DNA from: Patescibacteria group bacterium | Lineage (GTDB): Bacteria; Patescibacteriota; Gracilibacteria; Absconditabacterales; Absconditicoccaceae | Direction of reading: 5' to 3' | Length of the DNA stretch: 64,000 bases | Assembly: GCA_017992195.1 (NCBI GenBank) | Contig: JAGOPC010000001.1 | Location: 1-64,000 of the forward strand | Part shown: positions 10,837 to 21,700 of the stretch, piece after piece | Position numbering within the stretch: the stretch's first letter is position 1 | How the letters are laid out: each line of letters begins with the position of its first letter | Position numbers and translations under genes: made by a program | Notes under the pieces: generated by a model | What the model was told of the DNA's origin: nothing | The model's input: the letters and a program-made list of their open reading frames with translations, nothing else | The model's database searches: none

Positions 10837-10907
10837 AATAAGAAAAACCCTCCAAATGGAGAGCCCTTCTATGCAAAATGTGTCTGATTTATTATCGGAT
10901 GAGATTC

Positions 10908-11198
10908 TTACTCTCCATGCTTACACGCGCAATCTTCACTCTCTCCCTTGCAGCAGTCGTTATCTTTCCCGTGCTTGTGGTGGTGATGATGTCCGTGGCC
11001 ATGGTGACCATCTTCGTCACCCTCTGCTCCGTGCTCCTGCTCGTGCATAACACTATCGATAAATCCTGAAACGAGGATAGAAAGAACGTCCTCATCGCTG
11101 TCGATAGGCTTTCCGCTCATCTCAGCGAAAACCTGTTTGAGTTGCTGGATCGCATCGTAAAGCTCACCAGATATCTCTAGATTCTTCTTATCTGCCAT
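10908..11198 (-). CDS. Small protein with His/Cys-rich metal-binding tail
   Basis: This 96-residue protein has a helical N-terminal domain (ELYDAIQQLKQVFAEMSG) and a C-terminal tail from about residue 60 with HGHGHHHHHKHG followed by CC and C-x-C. The tail resembles metal storage or delivery tails of nickel and zinc chaperones, but the N-terminal domain is not one I recognise. The first half could mediate dimer formation. There is no internal TGA and no secretion signal. Confidence 0.7.
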   Translation of the reverse strand: MADKKNLEISGELYDAIQQLKQVFAEMSGKPIDSDEDVLSILVSGFIDSVMHEQEHGAEGDEDGHHGHGHHHHHKHGKDNDCCKGESEDCACKHGE

Positions 11199-11308
11199 GA
11201 AAAAAAACCATAAATAGTAAATGCAAAAAGCTTACTGATCCTACGTTGAAATACAATCATTAATATATATAATTTCCCTTATCTGTCATTTGTCCCCTGT
11301 AAAAGCTC

Positions 11309-12325
11309 ATGTATAATTTCTATCAATCGCAGCTCCGATATGAACTCACGAAAGATGTCTATAAAAAGCCCACTTTTGAGGTAGAACTCCTCGGCAAAAG
11401 ACATTTTGGCGTTATCAGAGATAAAAAGATCGGACCATGGAGCTTCAGACGATACCAGGTACTCGGTGTCGAAATACAGGATAGACACGCGCAATTAAAA
11501 AAAGATATTGAACATATAAAACAAACCTTACTTACCGACAAACACGCACTCTTCTTCCAACTAGGCATCATCGACCCGTTCGATGGATTTCCTTGTAAGA
11601 TCAACAAAAATGAGTCTGTGCTTAAAGCGATCAGACTCAAGCGCGATGTTACGCAACAAGAGATGAAAGAGCTCTTTGATCTTGAGGTGGGATTCAAAGA
11701 GAATCTGCCAAACAGCACCATCATGATCGACCTCAAAAAGAAGGAAGACGAGCTACGGACTGATGTGACGTCGAACTGCAAACAGGCTATCAAAAAAGCT
11801 CAGAGACATCACCTGGAATTTGCAGAGGCTACCCCGGAAGAGCGGGATAAGTTCTACCAGATTCGATGAGGAACGGCGGCGAAAAAGGCTTTCTTCATCC
11901 TGACGAAACCTGTATTTAATGCGCTCAAAGAGTATGTCGTAGCAAACAAAGCATGATCATTAATGCTCGTAAAAGGACCAGGCGGCGAGATAGTAAGCGG
12001 CAGCATTTATTTGTTTGATAAAACGGCGAAGGCGATTATATATTTGTACGGTGCGACCGACAGAAAAGCGGGAAATATCGGTGCAAACAACTTTCTGAAA
12101 CGAGAGGTGATAAAACGAGCGAAGAAAGAATGATATGAAATTTTTGACCTCTTAGGCGGCGCTCCAACCGGATATCCGAAGCACGAGCTGGTGACGGTTA
12201 GTCATTTTAAGGAGTCGATGTGAGGGGTAAAGTATGAACTCACCGGAAGTTATGATATTGTTGGTAACAAGATATTATATAAAATGTATAAGATGAAAGA
12301 GGATAAAAAACAACGAAAGATCTAA
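11309..12325 (+). CDS. FemAB family peptidoglycan bridge ligase-like protein
   Basis: This 338-residue protein has the tandem GNAT-like fold of FemABX enzymes, which use aminoacyl-tRNA to add amino acids to lipid II peptide bridges. Family landmarks are CKQAIKKAQRHHLEF near residue 160, GATDRKAGNIGANN near 250, and FDLLGGAPTGYPKHELV followed by HFKESMGVKYE. Four in-frame TGA codons are read as Gly, two of them in GYEIFDLLGG and ESMGVKYE where the family has Gly. CGG and CGA fall at positions often Trp in homologues (EEL-W-TDV, FYQI-W). It probably acts on the product of MurG in the cytoplasm. Confidence 0.85.
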
Positions 12326-12377
12326 TACATTATTATCAAACTTTTTCATTTAACGTTTTTAATTTTAAATTGTCGGC

Positions 12378-13046
12378 ATGACTCTGAGAGAAGTAAATAA
12401 TGTCGCGTATGAAAGGCTCTGCGTAAAGACGCATATGATTCATATAAAGGAAGAGTTTGATCCGCTGATCGAAAAATATGTGAAGCCGTTGATTCAAGAC
12501 GGCGATCGGATTGCGATTTCAGAAAAAGTAGTGACGATCTCTCAGGGAAGAGTTGTGCATGAGTCGGTGATCCATCCGGGATGGTTGGCGAAGTTGATCG
12601 TAAGATGAGTGACGAAGCACAAAGGTGATATCGGCTACTCGCATCCGCGCAAGATGCAAGTGGCGATCATGCAGGCCGGACGGCTCAGAGTCTTTTTTGC
12701 GATGCTCCTCGGAGGGTTCACGAGACTATTCGGTCGTCGCGGTGACTTCTATCGCCTAGCTGGACATAGGATCTCAGAAATAGACGGGTTTAATCCTGAC
12801 GCGATGCCTCCATTTGACGAGTTCGCCATGATTTGACCCGGTGAGCCTGACAAGTTCTGTCAGCATGTCGAGGACAAATATTGAATTCCTACAGCCATTA
12901 TCGATGGCAACAATATCAATGTCGAGGTGCTTGGCATGTCGAGCTCTATGCCTGTCGACAAAGTCACCGTTCGCCTTGTCCTCCTAGACAATCCTATGTG
13001 ACAAAACGACGAGATGACACCGATCGTCATCGTCAGACAAAAATAA
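12378..13046 (+). CDS. CofE-like protein (F420-0:gamma-glutamyl ligase family)
   Basis: This 222-residue protein resembles the coenzyme F420-0 gamma-glutamyl ligase superfamily. The landmarks are GD.IAISEKVVTISQGR near residue 45, GDFYRLAGHRISEIDGF near 135 and a C-terminal DGNNINVEVLG segment. Four in-frame TGA codons are read as Gly. No other F420 genes occur here and such reduced genomes are not known to make F420, so the real reaction is probably a different amino-acid ligation or an unknown one. It lies 52 bases after the FemAB-like gene on the same strand and shares its terminator, which suggests a link to wall peptide metabolism. Confidence 0.72.
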
Positions 13047-13054
13047 AAAAAAGA

Positions 13055-13085
13055 AACAGCTGGCAAATATGCCAGCCGGTTTTTC
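13055..13085 (+). terminator. Terminator
   Basis: GCTGGC/GCCAGC hairpin followed by GGTTTTT after the CofE-like gene. Confidence 0.8.
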
Positions 13086-13249
13086 ACACATTACTATTCC
13101 AAATTCCGACCCCTTGCGGAACGGAGCCGCACGATAAACATCGCTACAGAAAGTATACCCCATAGAATATTGTTTACAAGACAAAACATTGATAACCCAA
13201 GTCGAATCACTAAGCTATATTTCACATCCACAGCGTTATTGTGAATTGT

Positions 13250-13323
13250 GGCACTATGCCAGAGCGGTCTAATGGCGGGGCCTGCAAAGCCTTCGATCGT
13301 GGGTTCGAATCCCACTGGTGCCT
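13250..13323 (+). tRNA. tRNA-Cys (anticodon GCA)
   Basis: Acceptor GGCACTA/TGGTGCC, loop CTGCAAA with anticodon GCA, and T arm GTGGG/CCCAC with TTCGAAT. The discriminator is T, as usual for tRNA-Cys. CCA is not encoded. Confidence 0.95.
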
Positions 13324-13356
13324 TACGAAGAAACATTAAACAATCGACAATAAAAG

Positions 13357-13383
13357 ATCTGCCTTCTCCAGCAGATTTTTGTT
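13357..13383 (+). terminator. Terminator of tRNA-Cys
   Basis: ATCTGC/GCAGAT hairpin followed by TTTTTG on the plus strand. Confidence 0.75.
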
Positions 13384-13386
13384 TTA

Positions 13387-13413
13387 CAAAAAACCTCCCG
13401 ATCCATCGGAAGG
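13387..13413 (-). terminator. Terminator of the DEAD-box helicase
   Basis: On the minus strand CCTTCCGAT and ATCGGGAGG pair and are followed by TTTTTTG. Confidence 0.78.
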
Positions 13414-13445
13414 CCTTCAGATTTATTATAGAGTCATAGCAATGT

Positions 13446-15374
13446 TTACTCAGCTGCCCTTGGAGCTCTAGGCGCTCTTGGAGCAGCGCTATCGCTTCTT
13501 GGTCCTGTAGGTCTTGGTCCTCTGCTACCAGCACCAGTTGGTCTTGGTCCTCTCGGCGCTCCAGTTCTTGGACCAGAACTTCTTTGTGGACGATCAGCTC
13601 CGATGAATGAGTCACCAGGTCTTGGCACTCTTGGAGCACGACCCTTAAATGGATCAAACTCTTTACCGGCTCTGTCGGCAGCTTTTCTTCCGAGGAATTT
13701 TGACTCCCCAAAATATCTCTGCTCACGAGTTGCGTCAACATCATATCCGCCGACCGTGTTACCAAAATTTCTTGGCGTTCGCGCAGCGTCGCGTCTTGGA
13801 CGCTCTCTTCCTCTTGGAGCACCACCGGCACCGGCAGAAGAAGCTCTATCTCCGTATGATCTTCTCTCTCCTGTTCCCTCTGTTCTTGGCGCTCTTGGAG
13901 CAGCGCTATCAGTCCTTGGTCTGTCCGAATAGGTCCTTGGAGCATCGCTTCTTGGAGCTTCACTGCTTCTTGGTCTATCTGAATACGTTCTCGCTGGGGC
14001 ATCGCCTCTTGGAGCAAATGATCTTCCTGCTGAAGCGCCATCTCTGTTTCCATATGAAGGTCTTTCAGATCTCTGTCCGCCAAATGAGCGACCACCTCTG
14101 TCTCCACCCCTACTTCCTCATCTGTCTCCTCCAAATTTATCTCCCCACTTTCTTCCTGATGTCGCACCTCTTTCTCTTCTTTCCATCATCCTCCTTTTCT
14201 TGTCCGAAGGCGGTAATGGATTATCAAGCCTTACGCGCGAAAACTCTCCTGTCGTATCTGCTTTTGGTCCGTGAAGTGGTGATTTTTCAAGTTTAATTTT
14301 CTGCGTTTTTTCAATTTCATATAACAAGTGTTTCTCATCCGGCGCAACGAGCATCAACGCTTTTCCTGTTGCTCCTGCACGTCCTGTACGACCGATGCGA
14401 TGAATATAACTTTCCGGCTCACGAGGAACCTCAAAATTAACAACAAGTTCTACATTATCCATATTCAATCCACGAGCCGCAACATCCGTTGTTACCAACA
14501 CCTTGCAGATACCTTTTTTAAATGCATCGAGCGCTCTCGCACGTTGACGCTGATCAAGATCTCCATTGAGATATGCGCATGTGTATCCGTGTTTTTTCAA
14601 TTCGTTTGTGATAACTTCTGTGTTTCTCTTTGTTTGCGCAAAAATAATAGTCTTCTGACCTTTGTGCTCGTCGAGCAAGTGCATCAGCGTCGGAAATTTA
14701 TCCGCAAGAGGCAAATCAATATAGGTGTGATCAATTGCATCCACAGTTACTGTTGCCGATATTTTAATATTGATGAAATCTTTACAGTGTTTTGTAATGA
14801 TCTCTTTAATTTCATTGTTAATCGTTGCAGAAAACGTCATAGTCTGCTTAAGGTTAGTGAGCTGATCCCAGATTCGATCCACATCATCGATGAATCCCAT
14901 ATCGAGCATTCTGTCGACTTCGTCGAGAACGAAATATTCGATCTGTTCAGGCTTCAGATGTCCCTCCTGCATGAACTCCATGAGTCTTCCCGGAGTTGCT
15001 ACGATAACCTGTGGTCCGCGCGCAAGGTCTTCTTTCTGCCATTCACGCTTCTTTCCGCCCATAAGAACCAATGATCTCATCGGATAGAACTCAGTAAGTT
15101 TCAGTACATCAGCACGAATCTGCTCAACAAGTTCACGCGTCGGAGCGATGATAAGCACCTGTGGATGACGGAGTCTGAAATCTGCCTTCTCAAGTAATGG
15201 CAAGAGAAACGCAGTTGTCTTTCCGGTACCAGTCTGTGACTGTCCTACAATGTTCTGTCCTGATTTTGCGGCCTCCCGCACTTCTGCCTGGATCTGTGTT
15301 GGCTCAGTATAACCAGCTTTTTCAATTGCTTGCATAAGACCTGGTTTCAGGCCGAAATCTTTAAATAACGTCAT
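13446..15374 (-). CDS. DEAD-box RNA helicase with Arg/Gly/Pro-rich tail
   Basis: This ATP-dependent RNA helicase of the RhlE/CsdA type has 642 residues. The core (about 1-375) has the Q motif, AQSGTGKT-like GQSQTGTGKTTAF, PTREL, DEVD, SAT, ARGLN and HRIGRTGRAG. One in-frame TGA at 14118 is read as Gly and joins the core to a tail of about 220 residues built of Arg, Gly, Pro, Ser and Ala repeats, typical of an unstructured RNA-binding tail. With the standard code the tail would be lost. The frame then runs without any TAA or TAG to 13446. All arginines in the conserved motifs are AGA, CGT or CGC. The 5' leader contains a long hairpin, so cold-shock-type control is possible. Confidence 0.93.
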
Positions 15375-15706
15375 TCAAAATAATCAAACGATAAAAAGTG
15401 AAAATGAGTAAAAAGAAAGAAAATACGAAAAATGCCTTACAACATTTTCTCATTTTCGCGCTTTCTCATTTTAACACATACATTTGACTAACAAACCATG
15501 CTCCTCTTAAGAGAAAATAGTAGAGAGAGTGATCCGAAATATTTTTCAGCGTTTTGATGGCAAATCTCGTTTGCCCACAATGTGATCACGATAGCGACTA
15601 TTTCGCTTTTGTAGTTCTGTCCGCTTCTAAGCAGACTTTCTGGTTTATTAATCGCTAGTAGTATAGCGAAATCCCAGTAAATAACAAGGGATTCTTCGTC
15701 GCAGAT
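15375..15706. other. Intergenic region with leader hairpin of the helicase gene
   Basis: GAAAATGAG (15400-15408) can pair with CTCATTTTC (15449-15457), and a second CTCATTTT copy follows at 15465-15472. On the minus strand this lies in the 5' leader of the helicase gene. A weak AATCCC/GGGATT hairpin lies at about 15670-15693. The only frame of note is a 33-codon one listed separately. Confidence 0.4.
15557..15658 (+). CDS. Possible 33-residue zinc-finger-like micropeptide
   Basis: The frame from ATG 15557 to TAG encodes a 33-residue peptide starting MANLVCPQCDHDSDYF. One CPxC pair is visible but no second pair, so a full zinc site cannot form from one chain. A hairpin follows. It may be a real small gene or chance; conservation would decide. 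Confidence 0.3.
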   Translation: MANLVCPQCDHDSDYFAFVVLSASKQTFWFINR

Positions 15707-16339
15707 TTATTTTGTGATAGTTTTCTTTTTTCTATTTCGGAACAAATATACGATGTATGCAACTACACACACGGCGACTATAGCCAATACTATGTGCTCA
15801 TATTTCCCTATAAATGCTCATACTTGCTCCCGGTTCGCGCCAAGGTAATATCCTGCTGTCGCAAGGATGGCGCTCCATAGAGTAGAGCCGAGCAATGTAA
15901 GAAGAGAAAAGGGAATAAATCTCATCTTCACCGCTCCTGCGGGAAATGAAATAACCGTACGCACGATAGGTACCAGACGACCAAAGAAGACGAATCATTT
16001 ACCGTATTTTTGAAATCGGTCAAACGCTGTATCTATCTCCTCTGGTTTGATAAAAAGTCGCTTTCCATACTTTCCTATCCGGCGATTGATCTTTTGTCTG
16101 TTTCCCCGATATCAAAGAAAGTAAAATGGTAGGGTTCAAAGATAACTTGCTACGCCTCCTACGAGCGCAAGAACCCAGATCTGCATTGATCACTCAGCCG
16201 CAAGCCAACCAGCAAGGGGCATGATCGCCTCCGAAGGAATTGGAGCAAAAAAGCTTTCGATAAACATAGAAAGAGCAACCCCTGGGTATCCGACCTCACG
16301 AACAAGTCGCAAAAGCCAATCTATAATCTGCTGTAACAT
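15707..16339 (-). CDS. DedA family membrane protein
   Basis: This 210-residue integral membrane protein of the DedA/SNARE-associated family probably acts in lipid transport. The landmarks are FIESFFAPIPSEAIMPLAGW near the N-terminus, VFFGRLVPIVRTVISFPAG near residue 120 and GYYLGAN.EQV near 165. Five in-frame TGA codons are read as Gly, including the one before FVFFGR. It gives some of the best evidence for recoded arginine codons: CGG (15830-15832) falls on the conserved Trp of G.NW, and CGA falls on the W of the WF..YG motif, whereas the conserved arginines of the FGR and VRT motifs are both CGT. Confidence 0.92.
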
Positions 16340-16455
16340 ATCTCTGTGTAAGAATAAATGAATAGTGTTTAGATATACGCATACTGCTTGTGAAAACAAT
16401 GAGAAAAAGTATACTTTCTTCGATCGAATGAAAAATTTAATCCACGTAAGCAAAC

Positions 16456-17130
16456 ATGCTATACTTCATCCCCACTCCTGTCGGCAACAAAGAAGACATC
16501 ACGGTTCGCGCTTTAAGACTACTCAAAGAGCTTTCTGTCTTTTTCTGTGAAGATACGGCAACGACAAAAAAACTCATGAACATGTATGAGATATCTTTGA
16601 CAGGCAAACAATTTATGCCCCTCACAAGTTTCACCGATCAGTGAAAAATAAATCATTATATAAATCTTTTGAAGGAAAACGATGCTGCTGTTTTGAGCGA
16701 AGCTGGAACACCATGACTTTCTGATCCGGGAAAAAACCTTGTAAAGATGGCTCGAGAACATGAGATAAAATTCGAGGTCCTTCCGGGAGCAACCGCATTA
16801 GTTCCTACGGTTGTAAGCGCATATACCGACACGACGAATTTCGCATACTTCGGGTTTCTTCCTCCTAAAAAATGAAGACAAACCGCGCTCAAAAAAATTA
16901 TCGAGACAAGTGAGCATACTCCATGCTTCTTTTACGAGTCAGTCCACAGGATTGAAAAACTCTTAGAGTGATTGGAAGAGGTTGGATTTTCAGGAACCGT
17001 ATTTATTGCTCGTGAGATCAGCAAGATGTTTGAACAAAAATTAATGTGAACCGTCGGTGAGCTCAAAGAAAAAATCCAAAACAAAGAACTCGTCATCAAG
17101 TGAGAATTTGTTATCTGACTTCGGAAATAA
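16456..17130 (+). CDS. rsmI: 16S rRNA 2'-O-ribose C1402 methyltransferase
   Basis: This SAM-dependent tetrapyrrole-methylase-fold enzyme of 224 residues methylates C1402 in the ribosomal decoding site. It starts LYFIPTPVGNKEDIT and has FFCEDTATTKKL, SEAGTPGLSDPG (residues about 85-96) and EVLPGATA. Seven in-frame TGA codons are read as Gly; the one in SEAGTPG-LSDPG is invariant in the family. It ends in TAA, two bases before the ATG of the glycosyltransferase gene, so the two are co-transcribed. Confidence 0.93.
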
Positions 17131-17131
17131 T

Positions 17132-18244
17132 ATGGTAAAATTTATCTTCTTCGGCAGATTGGTTTCAGAAAAATGAGTCGACCTTATCCTCGACGTTTTT
17201 GAACAACTGCACACAGAGGGAGTAGATGATCGGCAGCTTGATCTTTATGGGGCCTGACCACTGACGGACGCCTGTCGCAATCTCGAAAAAAAGCTTCCGA
17301 AACAGGTCTTGTTTCACGGGCGATCTGAAGGGGAAGACAGGAGAAAAATCTTCCAGCAGTATGATTTTTGTCTCATGCCCTCGCTTCTTATCGAATCATT
17401 CTGATTGACCGCACTCGAGTCAATCCGCGCATGAACGCCACTTATAGGCTTTAAAAAATGAGGTGTTGCGCCTTTTGTCACCGACCAACTTAACATAGAA
17501 AATCAACCTGGCGACACCTCCAGCCAAAAACTTTTCAATCTTATAAAAAAACTTCTTTCTTCTCCAAAAGAAAAATCGTCATATCTCCCCGACATTGATC
17601 TTGCGGACTACTCTCCCCAAACGCGGCTCTCTCGTTTTACATATATCGCAGGAGATGCAAGACGCGTCTTGCTGATTTCAGATTTCACGAAAAGAATTGG
17701 CTGAATAGAAAACTATATTCACGACGTAAAAGAACTCTTACAAACACACGGATATACAGTAGAGATACGATGAATCAATAAAGGAAACGACTTCTGGGGT
17801 CTCCTTAAGACCGCTTTTAATATTTCCGCATGGCGAAAACTTCGCAAGAAAATAAAGAAATTCCGCCCAGATCTCATACGATGCCACAGCGTCATAAGAG
17901 AGCTCGGCCGGGTTCCACTTTTAGCAATTCCCAAAAATACAAAAGTCCTGATGATGTTTCATGATGTCGGCTACTTTCATCCTTACTCGTCACAGGTTTG
18001 TTCTCTTTCAAACCTCCCAAAAGACGCTTCGCTTCGTGAGCGAATTCTCGCAGGCAAAAGAAAAAGCCCACAGGGGAAGATTCTCCTGACTTTGAAATGG
18101 GTGTCGCTTAGGGCGGTAAAAAGCGTCTTCCATAGTCATTCCACCATCTACCTCGTTCCCAGCGACTTTATGAAGCCGGTTTCTGATAAGCGACGGGCTA
18201 AAAAATGACAAAATACGATCGTGCTACCCCATTTTGTGAAATAA
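17132..18244 (+). CDS. GT4-like glycosyltransferase with domains in reversed order
   Basis: This 370-residue protein is built from both halves of a GT-B family 4 glycosyltransferase, but the order looks swapped. Residues 1-165 are the donor-binding C-terminal half: it opens with FIFFGRLVSEKGVDLIL and contains the E-x7-E motif in ESFGLTALES (about 87) and AGTPLIGFKKGG. Residues about 180-370 are the acceptor-binding N-terminal half: VLLISDF.KRIGGIENYIHDV, KFRPDLI.CHS, MMFHDVG and a closing LPHFVK like the usual interdomain linker. Eight in-frame TGA codons are read as Gly. The gene starts right after rsmI. It probably makes a surface glycan. Confidence 0.8.
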
Positions 18245-18301
18245 ACAATGGTTGACTTCTTTTTTCTGATGTATAAAGTGGGGCTCTAAATCAAACGCGC
18301 T

Positions 18302-18697
18302 ATGTTATACATAAAACAAATTATACAAAACATATTGATCATTGAAGATGAGCAAACTGCCCGAAGAATTATACAACATGCGTTAAGTCATAAGTTCCCT
18401 GACTTTATCAGCGCTACTGTTGTCATAAGCTTTGCGAAAACTATTGAAGAGGCGCAACAATTAATTGCCGATGGCGGACCATTTGATATGATTACCCTTG
18501 ACGGGAACATCGTGAATAAAACAGCTTTAGACTTATTTCCCATCCTCGAAGAGCACGGCTATCTCAGCAAAGTCATCATGCTGCCGGGCACCCCTTCAGA
18601 ATGGAAGGAGGCGTGCGACAAAAAAGGAATCCCCATTCTTCCCAAGATGGAGATCGAGACCATCCCACCCAATCAACTATTCCAAATGGCAGCATAG
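18302..18697 (+). CDS. Stand-alone receiver domain protein
   Basis: This 131-residue protein is a single response-regulator receiver domain: acidic residues in IIEDEQ near residue 17, the phospho-acceptor Asp in MITLDGNIV (about 67) and the conserved Lys in ILPKMEI. It has no output domain. No histidine kinase is nearby. It lacks internal TGA and is followed by a terminator. A TTGACT hexamer 46 bases upstream may be its -35 element. Confidence 0.75.
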   Translation: MLYIKQIIQNILIIEDEQTARRIIQHALSHKFPDFISATVVISFAKTIEEAQQLIADGGPFDMITLDGNIVNKTALDLFPILEEHGYLSKVIMLPGTPSEWKEACDKKGIPILPKMEIETIPPNQLFQMAA

Positions 18698-18719
18698 CGG
18701 GTCTCTCCCGCTTTTTTCT
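18697..18719 (+). terminator. Terminator of the receiver gene
   Basis: GCGGG/CCCGC hairpin followed by TTTTTT. Confidence 0.82.
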
Positions 18720-18724
18720 TTATT

Positions 18725-18749
18725 AAAAAATCCCCGGTTGGGGATTTTC
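18725..18749 (-). terminator. Terminator of the RND operon
   Basis: AATCCCC/GGGGATT hairpin with an A-run on its left, which is a T-run on the minus strand, just after the RND transporter stop codon. Confidence 0.75.
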
Positions 18750-18770
18750 TGTTATTATAACATACTCTTA

Positions 18771-21700
18771 CTAGATCTCAGCTGCGATTTCCTTCTTTGG
18801 TTTTGAGGTCACCTTAATAAGAGTCGGCAAGTACATCAAGGTAATGAAGAACGACATCAGCAATCCTCCGATAAACGCGACGGCAAGTCCTCCGTAGATT
18901 TCGTCTTTGAATGAGAGGATAATAAGCCCGAGGATCGTCGTCAGTTTTGTTAAGAAGATTGGCACGAAACGGATCGCGATCGATTTGCGGAAGCTGTCGA
19001 GGACAGACATTCATTGTTGTTCGTAGAAGATTTTGAAATCTTCGACATGGATGATCGCTTGATTGACTCACACTCCAAGCACTCAGAATATTCCAAGTTG
19101 TGCAGGGAAGTTAAACGTCATACCAGTGATCGCAATGATAATAATCGCCCCGCCGATCGACAAGAAGATAGATGTAATAATAGCCGTAGGATATTTAAAG
19201 TTCTTGAAAAGAATCACCAACACGAGATACATCAGAATCATTCCTATGAGAATCGACTTACCAAGATCTTGCGCCGAACTATCTTGTGATTCGACATCTC
19301 CTGCCTGTTTATAGGCAACGCCGGCCGGCAATGGGTGAGCCTTGATGATCGCATCTATCTTCGTCGTCACGTCACTCAGCGCGACATCACGCTCCTTATC
19401 AGACTGAATATGTATCGCCTTCTGATTGTCTGTGCGGTCGATCGACTTCAGTTCAGGCTGCAGCTCAACCCTCGTCACCAGTTGTTGCAGCGGGATCTGC
19501 CCGATCTTGATATCGTTAATATCTCCTGTGTAGATCACATATCACTGTAGTTTGATCGTATCTTTTCCAAAATCACCAAACTCTTTGATGCTGATTCCGT
19601 TTGGATCGTATTCGCTGTTCTTGATACCGAGCAGTGTCGTTGCTACCGAAAGCACACTTGCGTTCATCTCTTTCGCCTTGTTTGGATCAAGCACATAGAC
19701 GAATCTTCCGTTTGTATATTCTACATTCGTCGACAAATTGTATACTCATTTTACCTGCTTTATCTCTGGCAGTATTGTAGCCATATATTCACCTATCGCA
19801 TTCAAGTCCTCACCAACGAGATAAAAGCCTATCGGCTTTCACCCTCCGGGTCCTCATGCTAACTGTACAGGTCAAATCTCTTCGAGCTCACTATATTTCG
19901 GCTTCACCTGTGCATCGATATATGCGCGCAAATATTCAACCATCGTATATGATTTCACATCTCTTCCTTCTCCGAGAGGATGAAGCTTCATCGTGATCGA
20001 TGAGTAGTTGGATGGATCAGCCGCTCACGCCTGCTCTCCGTTTTGTCTTCCGATATCTACAGCAATATAATCAACCATTCACGAGTAGTGTAGATCAACA
20101 TAGTTTGAAACATCACTCAACACCTCCCTCGTAACGAGCTGATTTTCCTGACTACTGATTCATGCTCTGTATTTCATGTTGATCCGGATGTTGTTCTGAT
20201 CGGCGTCACCAAGAAAATCTACCTTTACCAATCCCGCGCCGATCAGAAAAAACGAACCAATAAAGATCACCCAAAATGTAACGAGGACTATCCACGACTT
20301 TCTCTTAGTGGTGTTCGCGCGATAAAACCAATCTCCAAATCGCTCTCCCCGACGCTCAAGAACATGCAACGCCTTCGGCACATCGAATTCCTTCTCCGGA
20401 ATTCACGGCTCAGTGATTTGTATATTATGCTCGTGAGCCGTCGCCAGATCCACTTCTATGGACTCTTCCCCGCTTTCTCATTTACTCTTTTCAGCGCTGA
20501 GCAGTTCCTCGACTCCAAATTTATCCTTAATCTTTATTCCTTGCCTCTTTTTCCACTTTATCTTATGCAGATAGGTGAATAGGACCGGCAAGGAGACAAG
20601 AGAAACAATGAGAGAGATAGCCAGATTTGTGTCGATCACCACGGGAAATGACTTCATGTATTCTCCAACGATTCCGGTAAGACCGAACAATAGTGGGAGG
20701 AATATCACGATCGTACAAAGCGTTCCAAAGAATACCGCCGAACCGTAATTATGTAATGCGAATTGAATAGCTTTTCGGATGTCTCATTTATGCTCACGGC
20801 GTCCTATTGCGATTCCCTGTGTCATCACTATCAGATTGTCTACCATGATTCCCAGCACCAAGATTAATGAGAAGGAGACAATATTATTAAAGGTGTAACC
20901 GAGCGATTTTAATACTACAAAGTTAATCAGATAAACAACGAGGAAGGAGATCAGGACAATCAGCGACGAACTTCGTCCAAGGAAAATAACAATAACAACG
21001 AACACAAAAAGTCCGGTCTCCCAAAAATTTTCCAAAAACAAATTATATGTCTTCTCTATGATCTCTTCTGACGATTGAATCTCTATCGTTGTAAGCTCCG
21101 GGTTTGCAACCTTAAACGCCTCCACCTTTTCTTTGAGTGCAAGCGTCACGGTCTGTATATCAAAACCTGGAGTTCTGCTTGCTGAAAATCCGATCGCATT
21201 GACTGTATCACCACTCAACAAGATAAACGTCTTCTTTGGGTTTTCTTTCGCGCCCAAATAGACGTCAGCAATATCGCTTACTTTCACGGTCTTCTGTGTT
21301 GAGTTTATGAGATCAAAATTTCTTATCTGGTCAATCAAACCTGTCAACGAACTTGAATATGTATTTATCTCAAACGTATATAAATTTCCATCCACCTGTT
21401 TCTTGTCGGCGGGTATTTTTACAAAAGCGCCACGAAGTTGCGCTACGATCATTCCCAGATCCATATCCATAGACTGGATTGTGTCGAGATGGAAATTCAC
21501 CTTGATCTCTTTGGTTGGGTTTCCCGCGACCGTCACGTCGGCAACACCGGGCACGGTTTTGATCTCGTCCTCCAACATCTTTGCTTTCTCATATAGGATA
21601 TCAGATGGATATGGTCCCGCTATCGCAAACTGATAAATAGGTAATCCGGTTATGTCCACCTTCCTGCTTGTCGGCGTCCTCACATCGCTGGGCAACGAAC

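Noticed and set aside
13094-14167. A 357-codon frame on the minus strand rich in Gln/Glu/Leu
   Set aside because: It lies out of frame within the repetitive helicase tail and runs through the tRNA-Cys gene; the repeat composition keeps several frames open.
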